NCBI RefSeq assembly: GCF_039595395.1 | Contig: NZ_JBCNLP010000006.1 | Location: 1,183,001 to 1,247,000, forward strand | DNA: 64,000 bases | Origin: Novosphingobium sp. | Lineage (GTDB): Bacteria > Pseudomonadota > Alphaproteobacteria > Sphingomonadales > Sphingomonadaceae | Direction of reading: 5' to 3' | The notes under the pieces: model-generated | What the model was told of the DNA's origin: nothing | The model's input: only the letters and a program-made list of their open reading frames with translations | Databases searched by the model: none | Position numbers and translations under genes: made by a program | In this document: one piece after another, positions 7,040 to 16,459 of the stretch | Position numbering within the stretch: the first letter of the stretch is position 1 | Layout of the letters: every line of letters begins with the position of its first letter

Positions 7040-10000
7040 GTGAGGTTCAGACATGTTCTGATGCTGGGGTCAGGCCTTTGCCTGCTGGCACACACTTTCC
7101 CGGCCATGGCCGCGACGGACCCGGCGGAAAGGCCGATGCTGGCCGTGGCCCCCGCCGACCCGTTCGCGATCACCGTGCATGGCGTGGGCGACGGCAAGGC
7201 CGATGACACCGCCGCGATCCAGCAGGCGCTCGATAGCGCCGCGGAGAAGGGCGAAGGCATCGTCTTCCTGCCTGCGGGGCGCTATCGCATCACCCGCTCG
7301 CTGTTCATCTGGCCGGGCCTGCGCCTGTTCGGCACCGGAGAACGCCGCCCCGAACTGGTGCTGGCCGACAGTACGCCCGGCTTCCAGAAAGGCGTCGCGA
7401 CGATGGTCATCTTCGCCGGGCGCGGCCCCAAAGAGGGCAAGGGTCCGGCAGGCAAGGTGCCCTTCCCGCCGCCTGACGCCGTTCCGTTCAATCCCGCCAT
7501 TGCCGATGCCAATCCGGGCACTTTCTATTCGGCCATGGAGGGGATCGACATCGCCATCGGCGCGGGCAATCCGGCGGCGGTGGGGGTGCGGTTCCATGCC
7601 GCGCAACATGCCTATCTGCGGCATATGGACTTCCATGTGGGCTCGGGGCTGGCGGGGCTCTATCAGGTGGCCAACGCTTGTCAGGATCTGCGCTTCTTCG
7701 GGGGGCGCTATGGCATTCTGACCGAGAAGCCATCGCCCGCATGGCAGTTCACCCTGCTCGATTCCAGCTTCAGCGGCCAACGCGATGCGGCCATCCGCGA
7801 GCATGAGGCGAGCCTCACGCTGGTCAATGTCTCCATGCGCGACGTGCCGGTGGGGATCGACATCGACAAGGGCTATGGCGACTGGCTGTGGGGCAAGGAT
7901 GTGCGCTTCGAGAATATCTCGAAAGCGGGCGTGGTGATTTCCAACGAGGAGAACGCCTACACGCAGATCGGATTTGAGAATGCGGTCGCCAGCGGCACGC
8001 CGACCTTCGCCCGCTTCCGTGACAGCGGCAAGGCGGTGGCAGGCGCTGGCCCGGCCTATCGGGTGAAAGAGTTCACCTATGGCCTGACCTTGCCCGGACT
8101 GGGCACGATGGGTACCTATCAGACGCGGATGGATCAGGCGCGCATTGCCGCCCTGCCGCCGCGCCGAGGTCTGGCCATTCGTGCGCTGCCTGCCACGAAG
8201 GACTGGGTCAATGTCCACACGCTGGGCGTGAAGGGCGATGGCACCAGCGACGACACTGCCGCCCTGCAGCGCGCCATCGACACGCATCGCGTGCTCTATT
8301 TCCCGACCGGGCGCTACGCCGTGACGGACACGCTGCATCTCAAGCCCGATACGGTGCTGATCGGCCTGCATCCCGATCTCACCCAGATTGTTCTGCCCGA
8401 TGGCACGCCCGGTTTTCAGGGAATCGGCACCCCCAAGGCGCTGATCGAGAGCGCCAGGGGCGGCGAGGCCGTGGTCACCGGCCTTGGCCTGTTCACCGGC
8501 GGGATCAACATGCGCGCCACCGCCCTGCTGTGGAAGGCGGGCGCCGGATCGCTGGTCGAGGATGTGAAATTCCAGGGCGGCCATGGCACGCGAATGGCCG
8601 ATGGCTCACGCTTCGATCCCTATGATGCCACGCACAGCGCCGACGCGGACCCGCGCAAACGCTGGGGCGGGCAATATCCTAGCCTGTGGGTCACCGATGG
8701 CGGCGGGGGCACCTTCAGCGACCTGTGGACGCCCGACACCTATGCCCGCGCGGGCATGTATGTCTCGGACACGCAGACGCCCGGCCATGTCTATGAAATG
8801 TCGAGCGAGCATCATGTTCACACCGAATTTGCCCTGAACAATGTCGCCAATTGGGAGTTCCTCGCCCCCCAGACCGAGGAGGAAAGCGGTGAAAGCCAGG
8901 AGGCGGTCTCCTTCGACATTCGCAACGCGCATGATATTCTGATCGCCAACCTGCATGCCTATCGCGTGACGCGCACGGTGCGCCCCGCGCTGATGGCGGT
9001 GCGTCTGCAGAACGCAAGCAACATCCGCTTCCGCAACGTGCATGTGAACGCCGAGAGCGGGCTGGGCACCTGCGACGAGAACGGTTGCGCCACAAGGCTG
9101 CGCGCCAGCAAATTCCCCTTCGAAAACGCCATCGTCGATATCACGCATCGGCTGGAGATGCGCGAGCGGGAGTTTGCCGTGCTGGATGTGCCCGCCAATC
9201 CCTCGGCGCCACCGGCCACCCCCAGCGTGACCAAGCTGGCCGGCGATTTCTACGCGGCGGCGGGCGGCGTGGTGGATGCGCAGGGCAAGCTCTATTTCGT
9301 CGATCATCACAGCCACCGCATCCATGGCTGGAGCGAGGCTGAAGGCCTGACCGTCGAGCGTGACGACCCGCTCGATCCGGTCAATCTGACCATCGACCGG
9401 GCGGGCAATCTGATCGTGCTGTCCTCCTATGGGCGCAACGGCACGGTCTATGCTTTCAAGCCGGGGACGCCGGACACCGCCCTGACGGTGATCCCGCCCA
9501 CGCCTGCCGCCCCGCATCAGGGCGCCCTGACCGCCCTGCCGGTCAACCTCTGGAACAATGGTGAGTTCAAGGATCAGTACGATCCGACGACTGACCATTT
9601 CACCACACTGGCCGAGATGTTCGCGCGCGATATGGCCGAGCCCAAGGCGCAAGAGTATGTCTCGCCCGACGGCAGTCTGGTGCTACCGGCCTTCCGCATG
9701 TTCCAGCAGGGGCCGTCGGATCATCGTGGCTGGCGCTTTGGCGATACGATGGATGCCTATGGGTTTGTCACCGCACAGGCCGGAAGCCGCGTGTTCCTCA
9801 GCAATGAGTCCGAGGACAAGACCTATTCCGGTCTGGTGGGTGCGGGCGGCAGCGTCACCGATTTGAAGCCCTTCGCCAACCGGGGCGGGGAAAGCGTGGC
9901 GGTGGACGGCCAGGGCCGGGTCTATGTCGCCAATGGGCAGGTCTTCGTCTACGACCGCGACGGCAAGGAGCAGGGCCGCATCGATGTGCCCGAACGCCCG

Positions 10001-10081
10001 CTGCAGCTTCTGCTGGGCGGCACGGATCGCCGCACGCTCTACATCTTGACCCAGCATTCGCTCTATTCGACCAAAATCTGA
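7040..10081 (+). CDS. Secreted tandem beta-helix (pectate-lyase-3/GH55-like) plus NHL/gluconolactonase-like protein, paralog 1
   Basis: This is a 1013-aa exported protein; the GTG start at 7040 follows TAGGAGA. A signal peptide spans residues ~1-25 (to AMAA). Two right-handed beta-helix modules each open with the Pectate_lyase_3 signature: GDGKADDTAAIQ at ~50-61 and GDGTSDDTAALQ at ~398-409. The duplicated arrangement recalls GH55 exo-beta-1,3-glucanases. From ~732 to the end the sequence looks like a beta-propeller of SMP-30/NHL type (FVDHHSHRIHGWS, VDGQGRVYVANGQVFVYD). It probably cleaves a polysaccharide in the periplasm or outside the cell, yielding aldonate- or lactone-type products for the gntP/gntK genes. 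It is a close paralog of 13225-16254. Substrate and catalytic residues are unknown. Confidence 0.75.
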   Translation: MRFRHVLMLGSGLCLLAHTFPAMAATDPAERPMLAVAPADPFAITVHGVGDGKADDTAAIQQALDSAAEKGEGIVFLPAGRYRITRSLFIWPGLRLFGTGERRPELVLADSTPGFQKGVATMVIFAGRGPKEGKGPAGKVPFPPPDAVPFNPAIADANPGTFYSAMEGIDIAIGAGNPAAVGVRFHAAQHAYLRHMDFHVGSGLAGLYQVANACQDLRFFGGRYGILTEKPSPAWQFTLLDSSFSGQRDAAIREHEASLTLVNVSMRDVPVGIDIDKGYGDWLWGKDVRFENISKAGVVISNEENAYTQIGFENAVASGTPTFARFRDSGKAVAGAGPAYRVKEFTYGLTLPGLGTMGTYQTRMDQARIAALPPRRGLAIRALPATKDWVNVHTLGVKGDGTSDDTAALQRAIDTHRVLYFPTGRYAVTDTLHLKPDTVLIGLHPDLTQIVLPDGTPGFQGIGTPKALIESARGGEAVVTGLGLFTGGINMRATALLWKAGAGSLVEDVKFQGGHGTRMADGSRFDPYDATHSADADPRKRWGGQYPSLWVTDGGGGTFSDLWTPDTYARAGMYVSDTQTPGHVYEMSSEHHVHTEFALNNVANWEFLAPQTEEESGESQEAVSFDIRNAHDILIANLHAYRVTRTVRPALMAVRLQNASNIRFRNVHVNAESGLGTCDENGCATRLRASKFPFENAIVDITHRLEMREREFAVLDVPANPSAPPATPSVTKLAGDFYAAAGGVVDAQGKLYFVDHHSHRIHGWSEAEGLTVERDDPLDPVNLTIDRAGNLIVLSSYGRNGTVYAFKPGTPDTALTVIPPTPAAPHQGALTALPVNLWNNGEFKDQYDPTTDHFTTLAEMFARDMAEPKAQEYVSPDGSLVLPAFRMFQQGPSDHRGWRFGDTMDAYGFVTAQAGSRVFLSNESEDKTYSGLVGAGGSVTDLKPFANRGGESVAVDGQGRVYVANGQVFVYDRDGKEQGRIDVPERPLQLLLGGTDRRTLYILTQHSLYSTKI

Positions 10082-10106
10082 CGCGAGCGAAAGCTCTCGA
10101 CCATCA

Positions 10107-10146
10107 AAAAAGGGCGTTTCCACAACGATGTGGAAACGCCCTTTTT
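10107..10146. terminator. Bidirectional intrinsic terminator
   Basis: A perfect 18-bp stem (10107-10124 with 10129-10146, loop ACGA) has A-rich 5' and T-rich 3' ends. It lies between the convergent beta-helix gene and TonB receptor gene and works for both strands. Confidence 0.92.
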
Positions 10147-10204
10147 CTGTGGCATTCGCCTGACGGTGACCGCTTCCCCGCAAGGAAGCGGTCACCCTTC
10201 AACC

Positions 10205-13189
10205 TCAGAAATTATACCGCACACCAAAGCGATACATCCGCCCGATCACATCATAGAGCTGCGGATTGACGTCGATACCGGTGTTGGTCTGCGGCGATCC
10301 CGCCGGATCGTGATTGAACAGATTGTCCACCTTCACATAGGCCGTCAGCTTCTTGGTGATGTTGTAGGTGCCGCCGATGTCGATGTAGAGCGCACCGGGC
10401 ATGCGGTTGTAATCGACGGTCGGGTGGTTGACCGTGGAGGCCGGGCAATTGGTCTGGCAGACGATGTATTCATTGTTGAACACGCCCGCGCTGAACCAGC
10501 GCTCGGTCAGGCTCAGGCTGAACTTGTCGGTGTCCCAGCTTTGCGTGGCCAGCACCTTCCAATGCGGCGTGGCGCCCGCATTCACCCCGGCGCCCTGCGT
10601 GGGGATCGTGCCCGGCAGGCCGGTGTCGGTGATGAAGTTGCGCACATTGGTGCCCAGCGCGCGCAAGGTCAGGCTGCCCGGCAGCTTGATGCTGTCGAGA
10701 TTGAAGCGATAGCTCGCCTCGATGTCGAAGCCGTCGGTGAAGATCGAGGCCAGGTTGAAGGACTGCACATTGGCATAGGGCGTGGCGGCGGTCAGGTTGA
10801 AGGCGCTGCACAATTGCGTCACGCCCGCCGAGCAATAGTTGATCTCCTGCTGCGCGCTCAGGGCCGAGATCACGCCGGTCATCTTGATGCGATAGTAATC
10901 GAAGGACAGGCTGAGCCCCGGCGCCCAATGCGGCCGCGAGAGCACAATGCCCGCCTCGGTGTTGCGCGCGATTTCGGGTTTCAGCGCCGAATTGCCGATG
11001 GTGTTCTGCTGGATGATCACCGACTGGTTGTTGGTGGGGTTGGTGATGCCCGGCACGGTGATGGTGATCGGCGCGGCATAGAGTTCGCTCAGATTGGGCG
11101 CGCGCACGTCGCGTGAGGTCACCGCGCGCAGGCGGATGCCGTCGATCGGCGTCTGCCAGGTGCCGCCGATCTTCCAGGTGTAGACCGTGCCCGACGTGCT
11201 GTAATGCGTGCCGCGCCCGGCCAGGTTCAGGTTCGCCTTGCCCAACTTCTGACTGTCGAACAGCGGCACGTTGAGTTCGAGGAAGCCCTCGTAGACATCA
11301 TACTTGCCGGTGCCATTGTGATAATTGCCCGCATACCAGTTGTTGCCCGCGGTGTTGAGCAGCGGATCGGCGGGATAGGCCGAGGTGTTGGGATCGTCCG
11401 CCGTGACGCCATTGCCATAGGGGTCACCGTTGACCTTGTAATATTCATGCCGGTACTCGCCACCGAAGGCGACCGACACCGGGCCGCCCGGCAGCGAGAA
11501 AGGCTGGCCATTGATCGCCAGGCTGACCACATCCTGCGTCTGGCGGGTGTGCTGGTAAGGCCCGTTGGCGGGCGAGATATAGGCCAAGGTCGCCGCGCTG
11601 GGCGTCGCCCCGCCAAAGATGTTGAGCGGCTGGCAGCCCGAGGCCACCGCCACCGCGCTGGCGCAGGTGATCGTGCCATCAGGCTGACGCACCGCCTGAA
11701 TCGCGGCGCTGTAGCGGTTGTTGAGCGTCATGTTGCTGACGTGGATGTCGGTGATGTTCTCACCATGCTCGTAATAGCCGTCATAGGACCAGTTGGTGCC
11801 CAGCACATCCAGCTTGCCCTTGGCGCCGACCACACCGCGGATCTGGCGGCGCACCGGATTGACGTTGATGAAGTCCGGCAGCACCGCATTGCTGACGCCA
11901 TAGCTGAAGCTGGTGATGCCGGCCGTCGTGCACATGGCCTGCACCGAGGCAGGCACGAAGGGGTTGGAGCATTGCATCGTCAGGCCGGTCTTGGCCGCGC
12001 CGGGGTTGGGCGTGTTGTTCGAGGCCACGCGCGAGACGTTCAGCGTGCCATAGATCTCGTTGTTCGAATCAATGTCGAAACCGATGCGCCCATAGCCATC
12101 CCAGCGGGTGATTTCCGACTGCAGGCTGGTGCCGATGCCGACATTGCCCGACAGATCGCCGCCCACGCAGAAACCGCCATAGCAGTTCGACACATTGCCC
12201 GCCGCATTACGCGCCGGAACGCCATTCGAGCCATAGTTGAAGTTGAAGGGATTGCCGTTCTTGTCAAAGGCGATGCCCTGCAGCGGCCCTGCCGAGATCA
12301 GGCCATATTTGGTGTATTGATAGGACTGGACATGCTGGCGGTAGAGATATTGCGGACCGCCATCGCCCGGGTTGATGCCACGGTTGATCAGTGTGTCGGT
12401 GTTGTACCACGTGCGCCCATTGGCCGCCGCCTCGCCGAAGCCGCCGGCGGGGATGCCGTCCTCATGGCTGTATTCGCCGCTCAGCACCACATGCAGGCGG
12501 CCGTCGAGGAAGCTCTTACCGCCCGCTGCCTGGAAGGTGTAGTTGCCGTCATCGCCATAGGTGGAGATGCCGCCCTGCACATTGGCCTTGAAGCCTTCGA
12601 AATGGGTCTTGGTGATGAAGTTCACCACGCCGCCCACCGCGTCCGAGCCATAGGAGGCCGAGGCGCCGCCGGTCACCACATCGACCCGCTCGATCAGCAA
12701 TTGTGGGAACAGGCTGACATCGGGTACGCCGGTCACATTGGCGCCCACCACGCGCTGGCCGTCGATCAGCGTCAGCGTGCGGATGGTGCCCAGACCGCGC
12801 AGGCTGAAGGAGCTGAGGCCCTGCGTGCCGCTCGACGTGCTGTTGGTGCCCACGGTGGCGCCGGTGCTGCCCTGCAGCGAGGGCAATTGCGCGATGGTGG
12901 TGAAGACATTGGGCTGAGCGTTCTTGGCGATCGCCGCCGAGCTGAGCACCTGGGTCGGCGTGGGCGCGCTGAAGCCGCTGCTGGTGATGCGCGAGCCGGT
13001 CACGATGATGTCGGATGGCGAAGCTGAGGCAGGCGCCGGCGCGGGCGTTTCCGGCGCTGAAACCGGCGGCGGCGCTGCGTTCTGGGCCAGCGCCGGGGCG
13101 GCCAGCGTCAGGGCGATCAGCGCCCCGCCGCTCGCCAGCATGGCGCGGCACCGCAGGCCACGATGTGAATGATATTTACGAACAATCAT
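10205..13189 (-). CDS. TonB-dependent receptor
   Basis: The 994-aa outer-membrane receptor starts at the ATG at 13189, with GGGGGA upstream. It has a signal peptide ending ALAQ, a Pro/Ala-rich linker, then a plug domain starting DIIVTGSRI at ~65. Plug features include the VRGLG-like SLRGLGTIRTLTLIDGQRV and VDVVTGGASASYGSDAVGG stretches. The beta-barrel ends in aromatic F (FGVRYNF), as required for outer-membrane insertion. It lies 35 bp downstream of beta-helix paralog 2, so both form an operon. It likely imports the oligosaccharide released by the two secreted enzymes, analogous to SusC-like uptake. Ligand inferred from context only. Confidence 0.9.
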   Translation of the reverse strand: MIVRKYHSHRGLRCRAMLASGGALIALTLAAPALAQNAAPPPVSAPETPAPAPASASPSDIIVTGSRITSSGFSAPTPTQVLSSAAIAKNAQPNVFTTIAQLPSLQGSTGATVGTNSTSSGTQGLSSFSLRGLGTIRTLTLIDGQRVVGANVTGVPDVSLFPQLLIERVDVVTGGASASYGSDAVGGVVNFITKTHFEGFKANVQGGISTYGDDGNYTFQAAGGKSFLDGRLHVVLSGEYSHEDGIPAGGFGEAAANGRTWYNTDTLINRGINPGDGGPQYLYRQHVQSYQYTKYGLISAGPLQGIAFDKNGNPFNFNYGSNGVPARNAAGNVSNCYGGFCVGGDLSGNVGIGTSLQSEITRWDGYGRIGFDIDSNNEIYGTLNVSRVASNNTPNPGAAKTGLTMQCSNPFVPASVQAMCTTAGITSFSYGVSNAVLPDFINVNPVRRQIRGVVGAKGKLDVLGTNWSYDGYYEHGENITDIHVSNMTLNNRYSAAIQAVRQPDGTITCASAVAVASGCQPLNIFGGATPSAATLAYISPANGPYQHTRQTQDVVSLAINGQPFSLPGGPVSVAFGGEYRHEYYKVNGDPYGNGVTADDPNTSAYPADPLLNTAGNNWYAGNYHNGTGKYDVYEGFLELNVPLFDSQKLGKANLNLAGRGTHYSTSGTVYTWKIGGTWQTPIDGIRLRAVTSRDVRAPNLSELYAAPITITVPGITNPTNNQSVIIQQNTIGNSALKPEIARNTEAGIVLSRPHWAPGLSLSFDYYRIKMTGVISALSAQQEINYCSAGVTQLCSAFNLTAATPYANVQSFNLASIFTDGFDIEASYRFNLDSIKLPGSLTLRALGTNVRNFITDTGLPGTIPTQGAGVNAGATPHWKVLATQSWDTDKFSLSLTERWFSAGVFNNEYIVCQTNCPASTVNHPTVDYNRMPGALYIDIGGTYNITKKLTAYVKVDNLFNHDPAGSPQTNTGIDVNPQLYDVIGRMYRFGVRYNF

Positions 13190-13224
13190 TTGGTAGTCCC
13201 CCATTTATGGTTCTGATCGTCGGT

Positions 13225-16200
13225 TTACTGGCCCTTCACGGCGTAAAGCGCGTGATGGGTCAGGATGAAAAGGGTGCGGTTGTCCTCACCGCCAAACAGG
13301 ATCTGCAGCGGGCGTTCGGGCACATCGATGCGGCCCAGATCCTTGCCGTCCGGCGCGAAGACGAAGACCTGCCCGTTGGCGACATAGACCCGGCCCTGGC
13401 CATCCACCGCCACGCTTTCCCCGCCCCGGTTGGCGAAGGGCTTGAGGTCGGTGACGCTGCCGCCCTGCCCGACAAGGCCTGAATAGGTCTTGTCCTCGGA
13501 CTCATTGCTGAGGAACACGCGCTCTCCGGCGCGCGCGGTGACAAACCCATGGGCATCGAGCGTATCGGAAAAGCGCCAGCCCAGATGGTCGGGCGATCCC
13601 TGCTGGAACACGCGGAAGGCGGGCAGCACCAGACTGCCATCGGGCGAGACATACTCCTGCGCCTTGGGGGCGCCCATATCGCGCTTGAACATCTCGGCCA
13701 GCGTGGTGAAATGGTCGGTGGCCGGATCGTATTGATCCTTGAACTCGCCATTGTTCCACAGATTGACCGGCAGCAGGGTCTGCGCTGCGGGATGCGATGT
13801 GGCGGGCGTGGGCTTGATGATGTTGATCGCGCCATCCTGCGTGCCGGGTCGGAAGCTGTAGACGCCCGCCTCCGGCCCCAGCGAGGATAGCACCATCAGA
13901 TCACCGTTGCGCGCCACCGCCAGATTGACCGGATCGACGGGATTGTCGCGCACCACACCCAGCCCGGCTTTGTCGGACCAGCTATAAATCCGCTGGAAAC
14001 GGTGATCGACGAAATAGAGCGTGCCGTCCCCCGCCACCGCCGCGCCGGAAATCGACCAGAAGCCATCCTCCAGCTTTTCCACCTTCGCGCTGGCCGGGAA
14101 GGTGGAGGGCGCGGGCCGGGCCGGATCGGCCGTCACGTCGAGCACGGCAAATTCGCGTTCGCGCGTGTCGATCTTGTGCGTCATATCGACGATGCTGTTT
14201 TCGAAGGGGAATTTGCTGGCACGCAGATAGGTGCCGCAGCCATTGTTGTCGCAGGTGGCATAGCCGCTTTCGGCATTCACATGCACATTGCGGAAACGGA
14301 TGTCGGACGCATTGTAGAGCTTCACCGCCATGGGCGCGGGCTTGAAATTGCGCGTCACGCGATAGGCGTGATAATTGGCGACGAGGATCTTGCTGGAGTT
14401 GCGGATTTCCAGCGAGACGGCATCGCCGCCCTCGCCCACTTCCTGCTCGGTCTGGGGGGCCAGGAACTCCCAGTTCTCCACACCATCCAGCACGATCTCG
14501 TTGCGGACATGATGCTCGTTGGAAAACTCATAGACATGCCCCGGCGTCTTCGTGTTCGAGACATAGAGGCCATTCTGCGCCTGCGTGTTCGGGGCCCAGA
14601 TCGCCGCGAAGGTGCCGCCACCGCCATCGGTGACCCACAGGCCGGGATATTGCCCGTCCCAATGGTTGCTGGCCACCGGATCGCCGCCGGGGCGGCTGTA
14701 GAAGTCCAGCGGCTTGCCGTCGGCGATGAACGTGCCGCCACCGCCTTGGATCTTCACATCGTCGATCTGCGAACTGGCCCCGGCCTTCCACAGCACTGGC
14801 GTCACGCGCGGATTGACCCGGCCGCCAAACACGCCCAGCCCGAAGAGCATGTTGTCACCGCCCTTGGGTGCCTCGATCATCGGCAGCGGACCGCCGAGGC
14901 CGGCATAGGCCGGTGCGTTATCCGGCAGGGCGATCTGGGTCAGGCTGGGATGCATCCCGATCAGCACCGTATCGGGCTTGAGATGCAGCGTATCGCTGAT
15001 CATGTAGAAACCGATGGGGAAATAGAGCACGCGATGGCTGTCGATGGCGCGCTGGATGGCAGCGGTGTCATCGCTTTTGCCGTCGCCCTTTACGCCCAGC
15101 GTGCGGACATCGACCCAATCCTTCGTCGCGGGCAGAGCGCGAATGGCCGGGGCGCGGCGCGGCGGCAGAGCGGCGATGCGCGCCTGATCCATCCGGGTCT
15201 GATAGGTGCCGATGGCGCCCTGCCCGGCCAGTGTCAGGCCATAGGTGAATTCCTTCACGCGGTAGGCGGGGCCAGCGCCCGCCACCGTCTTGCCGCTGTC
15301 GCGGAAGCGCGCGAAGGTCGGCGTGCCGCTGGCCACGGCGTTTTCAAAGCCGATCTGCGTATAGGCGTTGTCCTCGTTGGAGATGATCACGCCCGCTTTC
15401 GAGACATTCTCGAAGCGCACATCCTTGCCCCACAGCCAATCGCCATAGCCCTGATCGATATCGATCCCCACCGGCACATCGCGCATCGAGACATTGACCA
15501 GCGTCAACCCGGCCTCATGCTCGCGAATGGCAGCCTCACGCTGGCCACTGAAGCTGGAGTCCAGCAAGGTGAACTGCCAGGCGGGTGAGGTCTTCTCCGA
15601 AACGATGCCATAGCGGCCGCCGAAGAACCGCAGGTCCTCGCACTCGTTTCCGGCCTGATAGATGCCCGCGAAGCCCGAGCCGATGTGGAAGTCCATATGC
15701 GAAAGAAACGCATGCTGGGCCACGCGGAAGCGCACACCCGCCGCCGCCGGATTGCCCGCGCCGATCTCGATATCGATGTTGCTCATCGCCGAATAGAAGG
15801 TCGCCGAATTGGCGTCGCGCACCTTGTCGTTGAAGGGCACCGCGCTGGGCACCGGTTCGGGGACCTTGCCCACATCATACTGGTCGCCGCCCGTGAAGAC
15901 GACCATCGTGCCCACCCCCTGCTGGAAACCCGGCGTGTTGTCCCCCAGCACCAGCACCGGGCGGGTGGCGCCCACGCCAAAGATGCGCACGCCCTGCGGC
16001 ACCAGGATCGAGCGCGTCAGACGATAGCGGCCCGAGGGCAGGAAGACGATCCCCTCGCCCGTGCGTCCGCGCGAAGCGGCAATGGCGGACTGGATCGCGG
16101 CGGTGTCGTCGGTCTTGCCGTCGCCCGCGCCCTTCACGGTGACGGCACGCGGGTCCGCAGGCGCGCTGCTCCATGCCGAAGGCGCCGTGGCGGCCGAGGC

Positions 16201-16254
16201 TTGCTGCCCGCCACAGACACAGATCATCGTGAGTGCCAACCAGCCTCTGCGCAT
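13225..16254 (-). CDS. Secreted tandem beta-helix plus NHL/gluconolactonase-like protein, paralog 2
   Basis: This 1009-aa paralog of 7040-10081 has the same layout: signal peptide (~1-22, ends ASA), a first Pectate_lyase_3 opening GDGKTDDTAAIQ, a second GDGKSDDTAAIQ, and a C-terminal propeller. Long stretches are identical in both proteins (SPAWQFTLLDSSFSGQR, LPVNLWNNGEFKDQYDP, KAQEYVSPDGSLVLPAF). The middle of the second helix module differs most, which may reflect distinct substrates. It is first gene of an operon with the TonB receptor and divergent from gluconokinase, with the shared palindrome at 16341-16354 between them. Enzymatic reaction unproven; GH55-like or lyase activity is inference from fold. 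Confidence 0.75.
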   Translation of the reverse strand: MRRGWLALTMICVCGGQQASAATAPSAWSSAPADPRAVTVKGAGDGKTDDTAAIQSAIAASRGRTGEGIVFLPSGRYRLTRSILVPQGVRIFGVGATRPVLVLGDNTPGFQQGVGTMVVFTGGDQYDVGKVPEPVPSAVPFNDKVRDANSATFYSAMSNIDIEIGAGNPAAAGVRFRVAQHAFLSHMDFHIGSGFAGIYQAGNECEDLRFFGGRYGIVSEKTSPAWQFTLLDSSFSGQREAAIREHEAGLTLVNVSMRDVPVGIDIDQGYGDWLWGKDVRFENVSKAGVIISNEDNAYTQIGFENAVASGTPTFARFRDSGKTVAGAGPAYRVKEFTYGLTLAGQGAIGTYQTRMDQARIAALPPRRAPAIRALPATKDWVDVRTLGVKGDGKSDDTAAIQRAIDSHRVLYFPIGFYMISDTLHLKPDTVLIGMHPSLTQIALPDNAPAYAGLGGPLPMIEAPKGGDNMLFGLGVFGGRVNPRVTPVLWKAGASSQIDDVKIQGGGGTFIADGKPLDFYSRPGGDPVASNHWDGQYPGLWVTDGGGGTFAAIWAPNTQAQNGLYVSNTKTPGHVYEFSNEHHVRNEIVLDGVENWEFLAPQTEQEVGEGGDAVSLEIRNSSKILVANYHAYRVTRNFKPAPMAVKLYNASDIRFRNVHVNAESGYATCDNNGCGTYLRASKFPFENSIVDMTHKIDTREREFAVLDVTADPARPAPSTFPASAKVEKLEDGFWSISGAAVAGDGTLYFVDHRFQRIYSWSDKAGLGVVRDNPVDPVNLAVARNGDLMVLSSLGPEAGVYSFRPGTQDGAINIIKPTPATSHPAAQTLLPVNLWNNGEFKDQYDPATDHFTTLAEMFKRDMGAPKAQEYVSPDGSLVLPAFRVFQQGSPDHLGWRFSDTLDAHGFVTARAGERVFLSNESEDKTYSGLVGQGGSVTDLKPFANRGGESVAVDGQGRVYVANGQVFVFAPDGKDLGRIDVPERPLQILFGGEDNRTLFILTHHALYAVKGQ

Positions 16255-16340
16255 GCCCTACCCTTTTTCCGTTAGCGGTATCATTCAGATCCGCCCGTTT
16301 AGAGAGGCGATGTTAGGGGAGTCTGCCCGCCGCCACAGCA

Positions 16341-16354
16341 GGGACCAAGGTCCC
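16341..16354. promoter_or_regulatory. Palindromic operator, copy 2
   Basis: GGGACCAAGGTCCC is the exact reverse complement of the core of the site at 6969-6982. It sits in the divergent promoter region between beta-helix paralog 2 and gluconokinase, where one bound repressor could control both directions. Confidence 0.65.
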
Positions 16355-16459
16355 AGTAGTTGGCAGCAGCAAGGGGGCGATAAAACACTGGAATCTGACG
16401 GCGCCATGACAGGACGCCCCCGGACAGGATGCCGGGACGATCACAGGAGATGGAAGCAG

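Noticed and set aside
11204..13027. 607-aa plus-strand ORF inside the TonB receptor
   Set aside because: Antisense shadow of a GC-rich gene; the minus strand has full receptor domains.
14002..15588. 528-aa plus-strand ORF in beta-helix paralog 2
   Set aside because: Antisense shadow; His/Arg-rich low-complexity translation.
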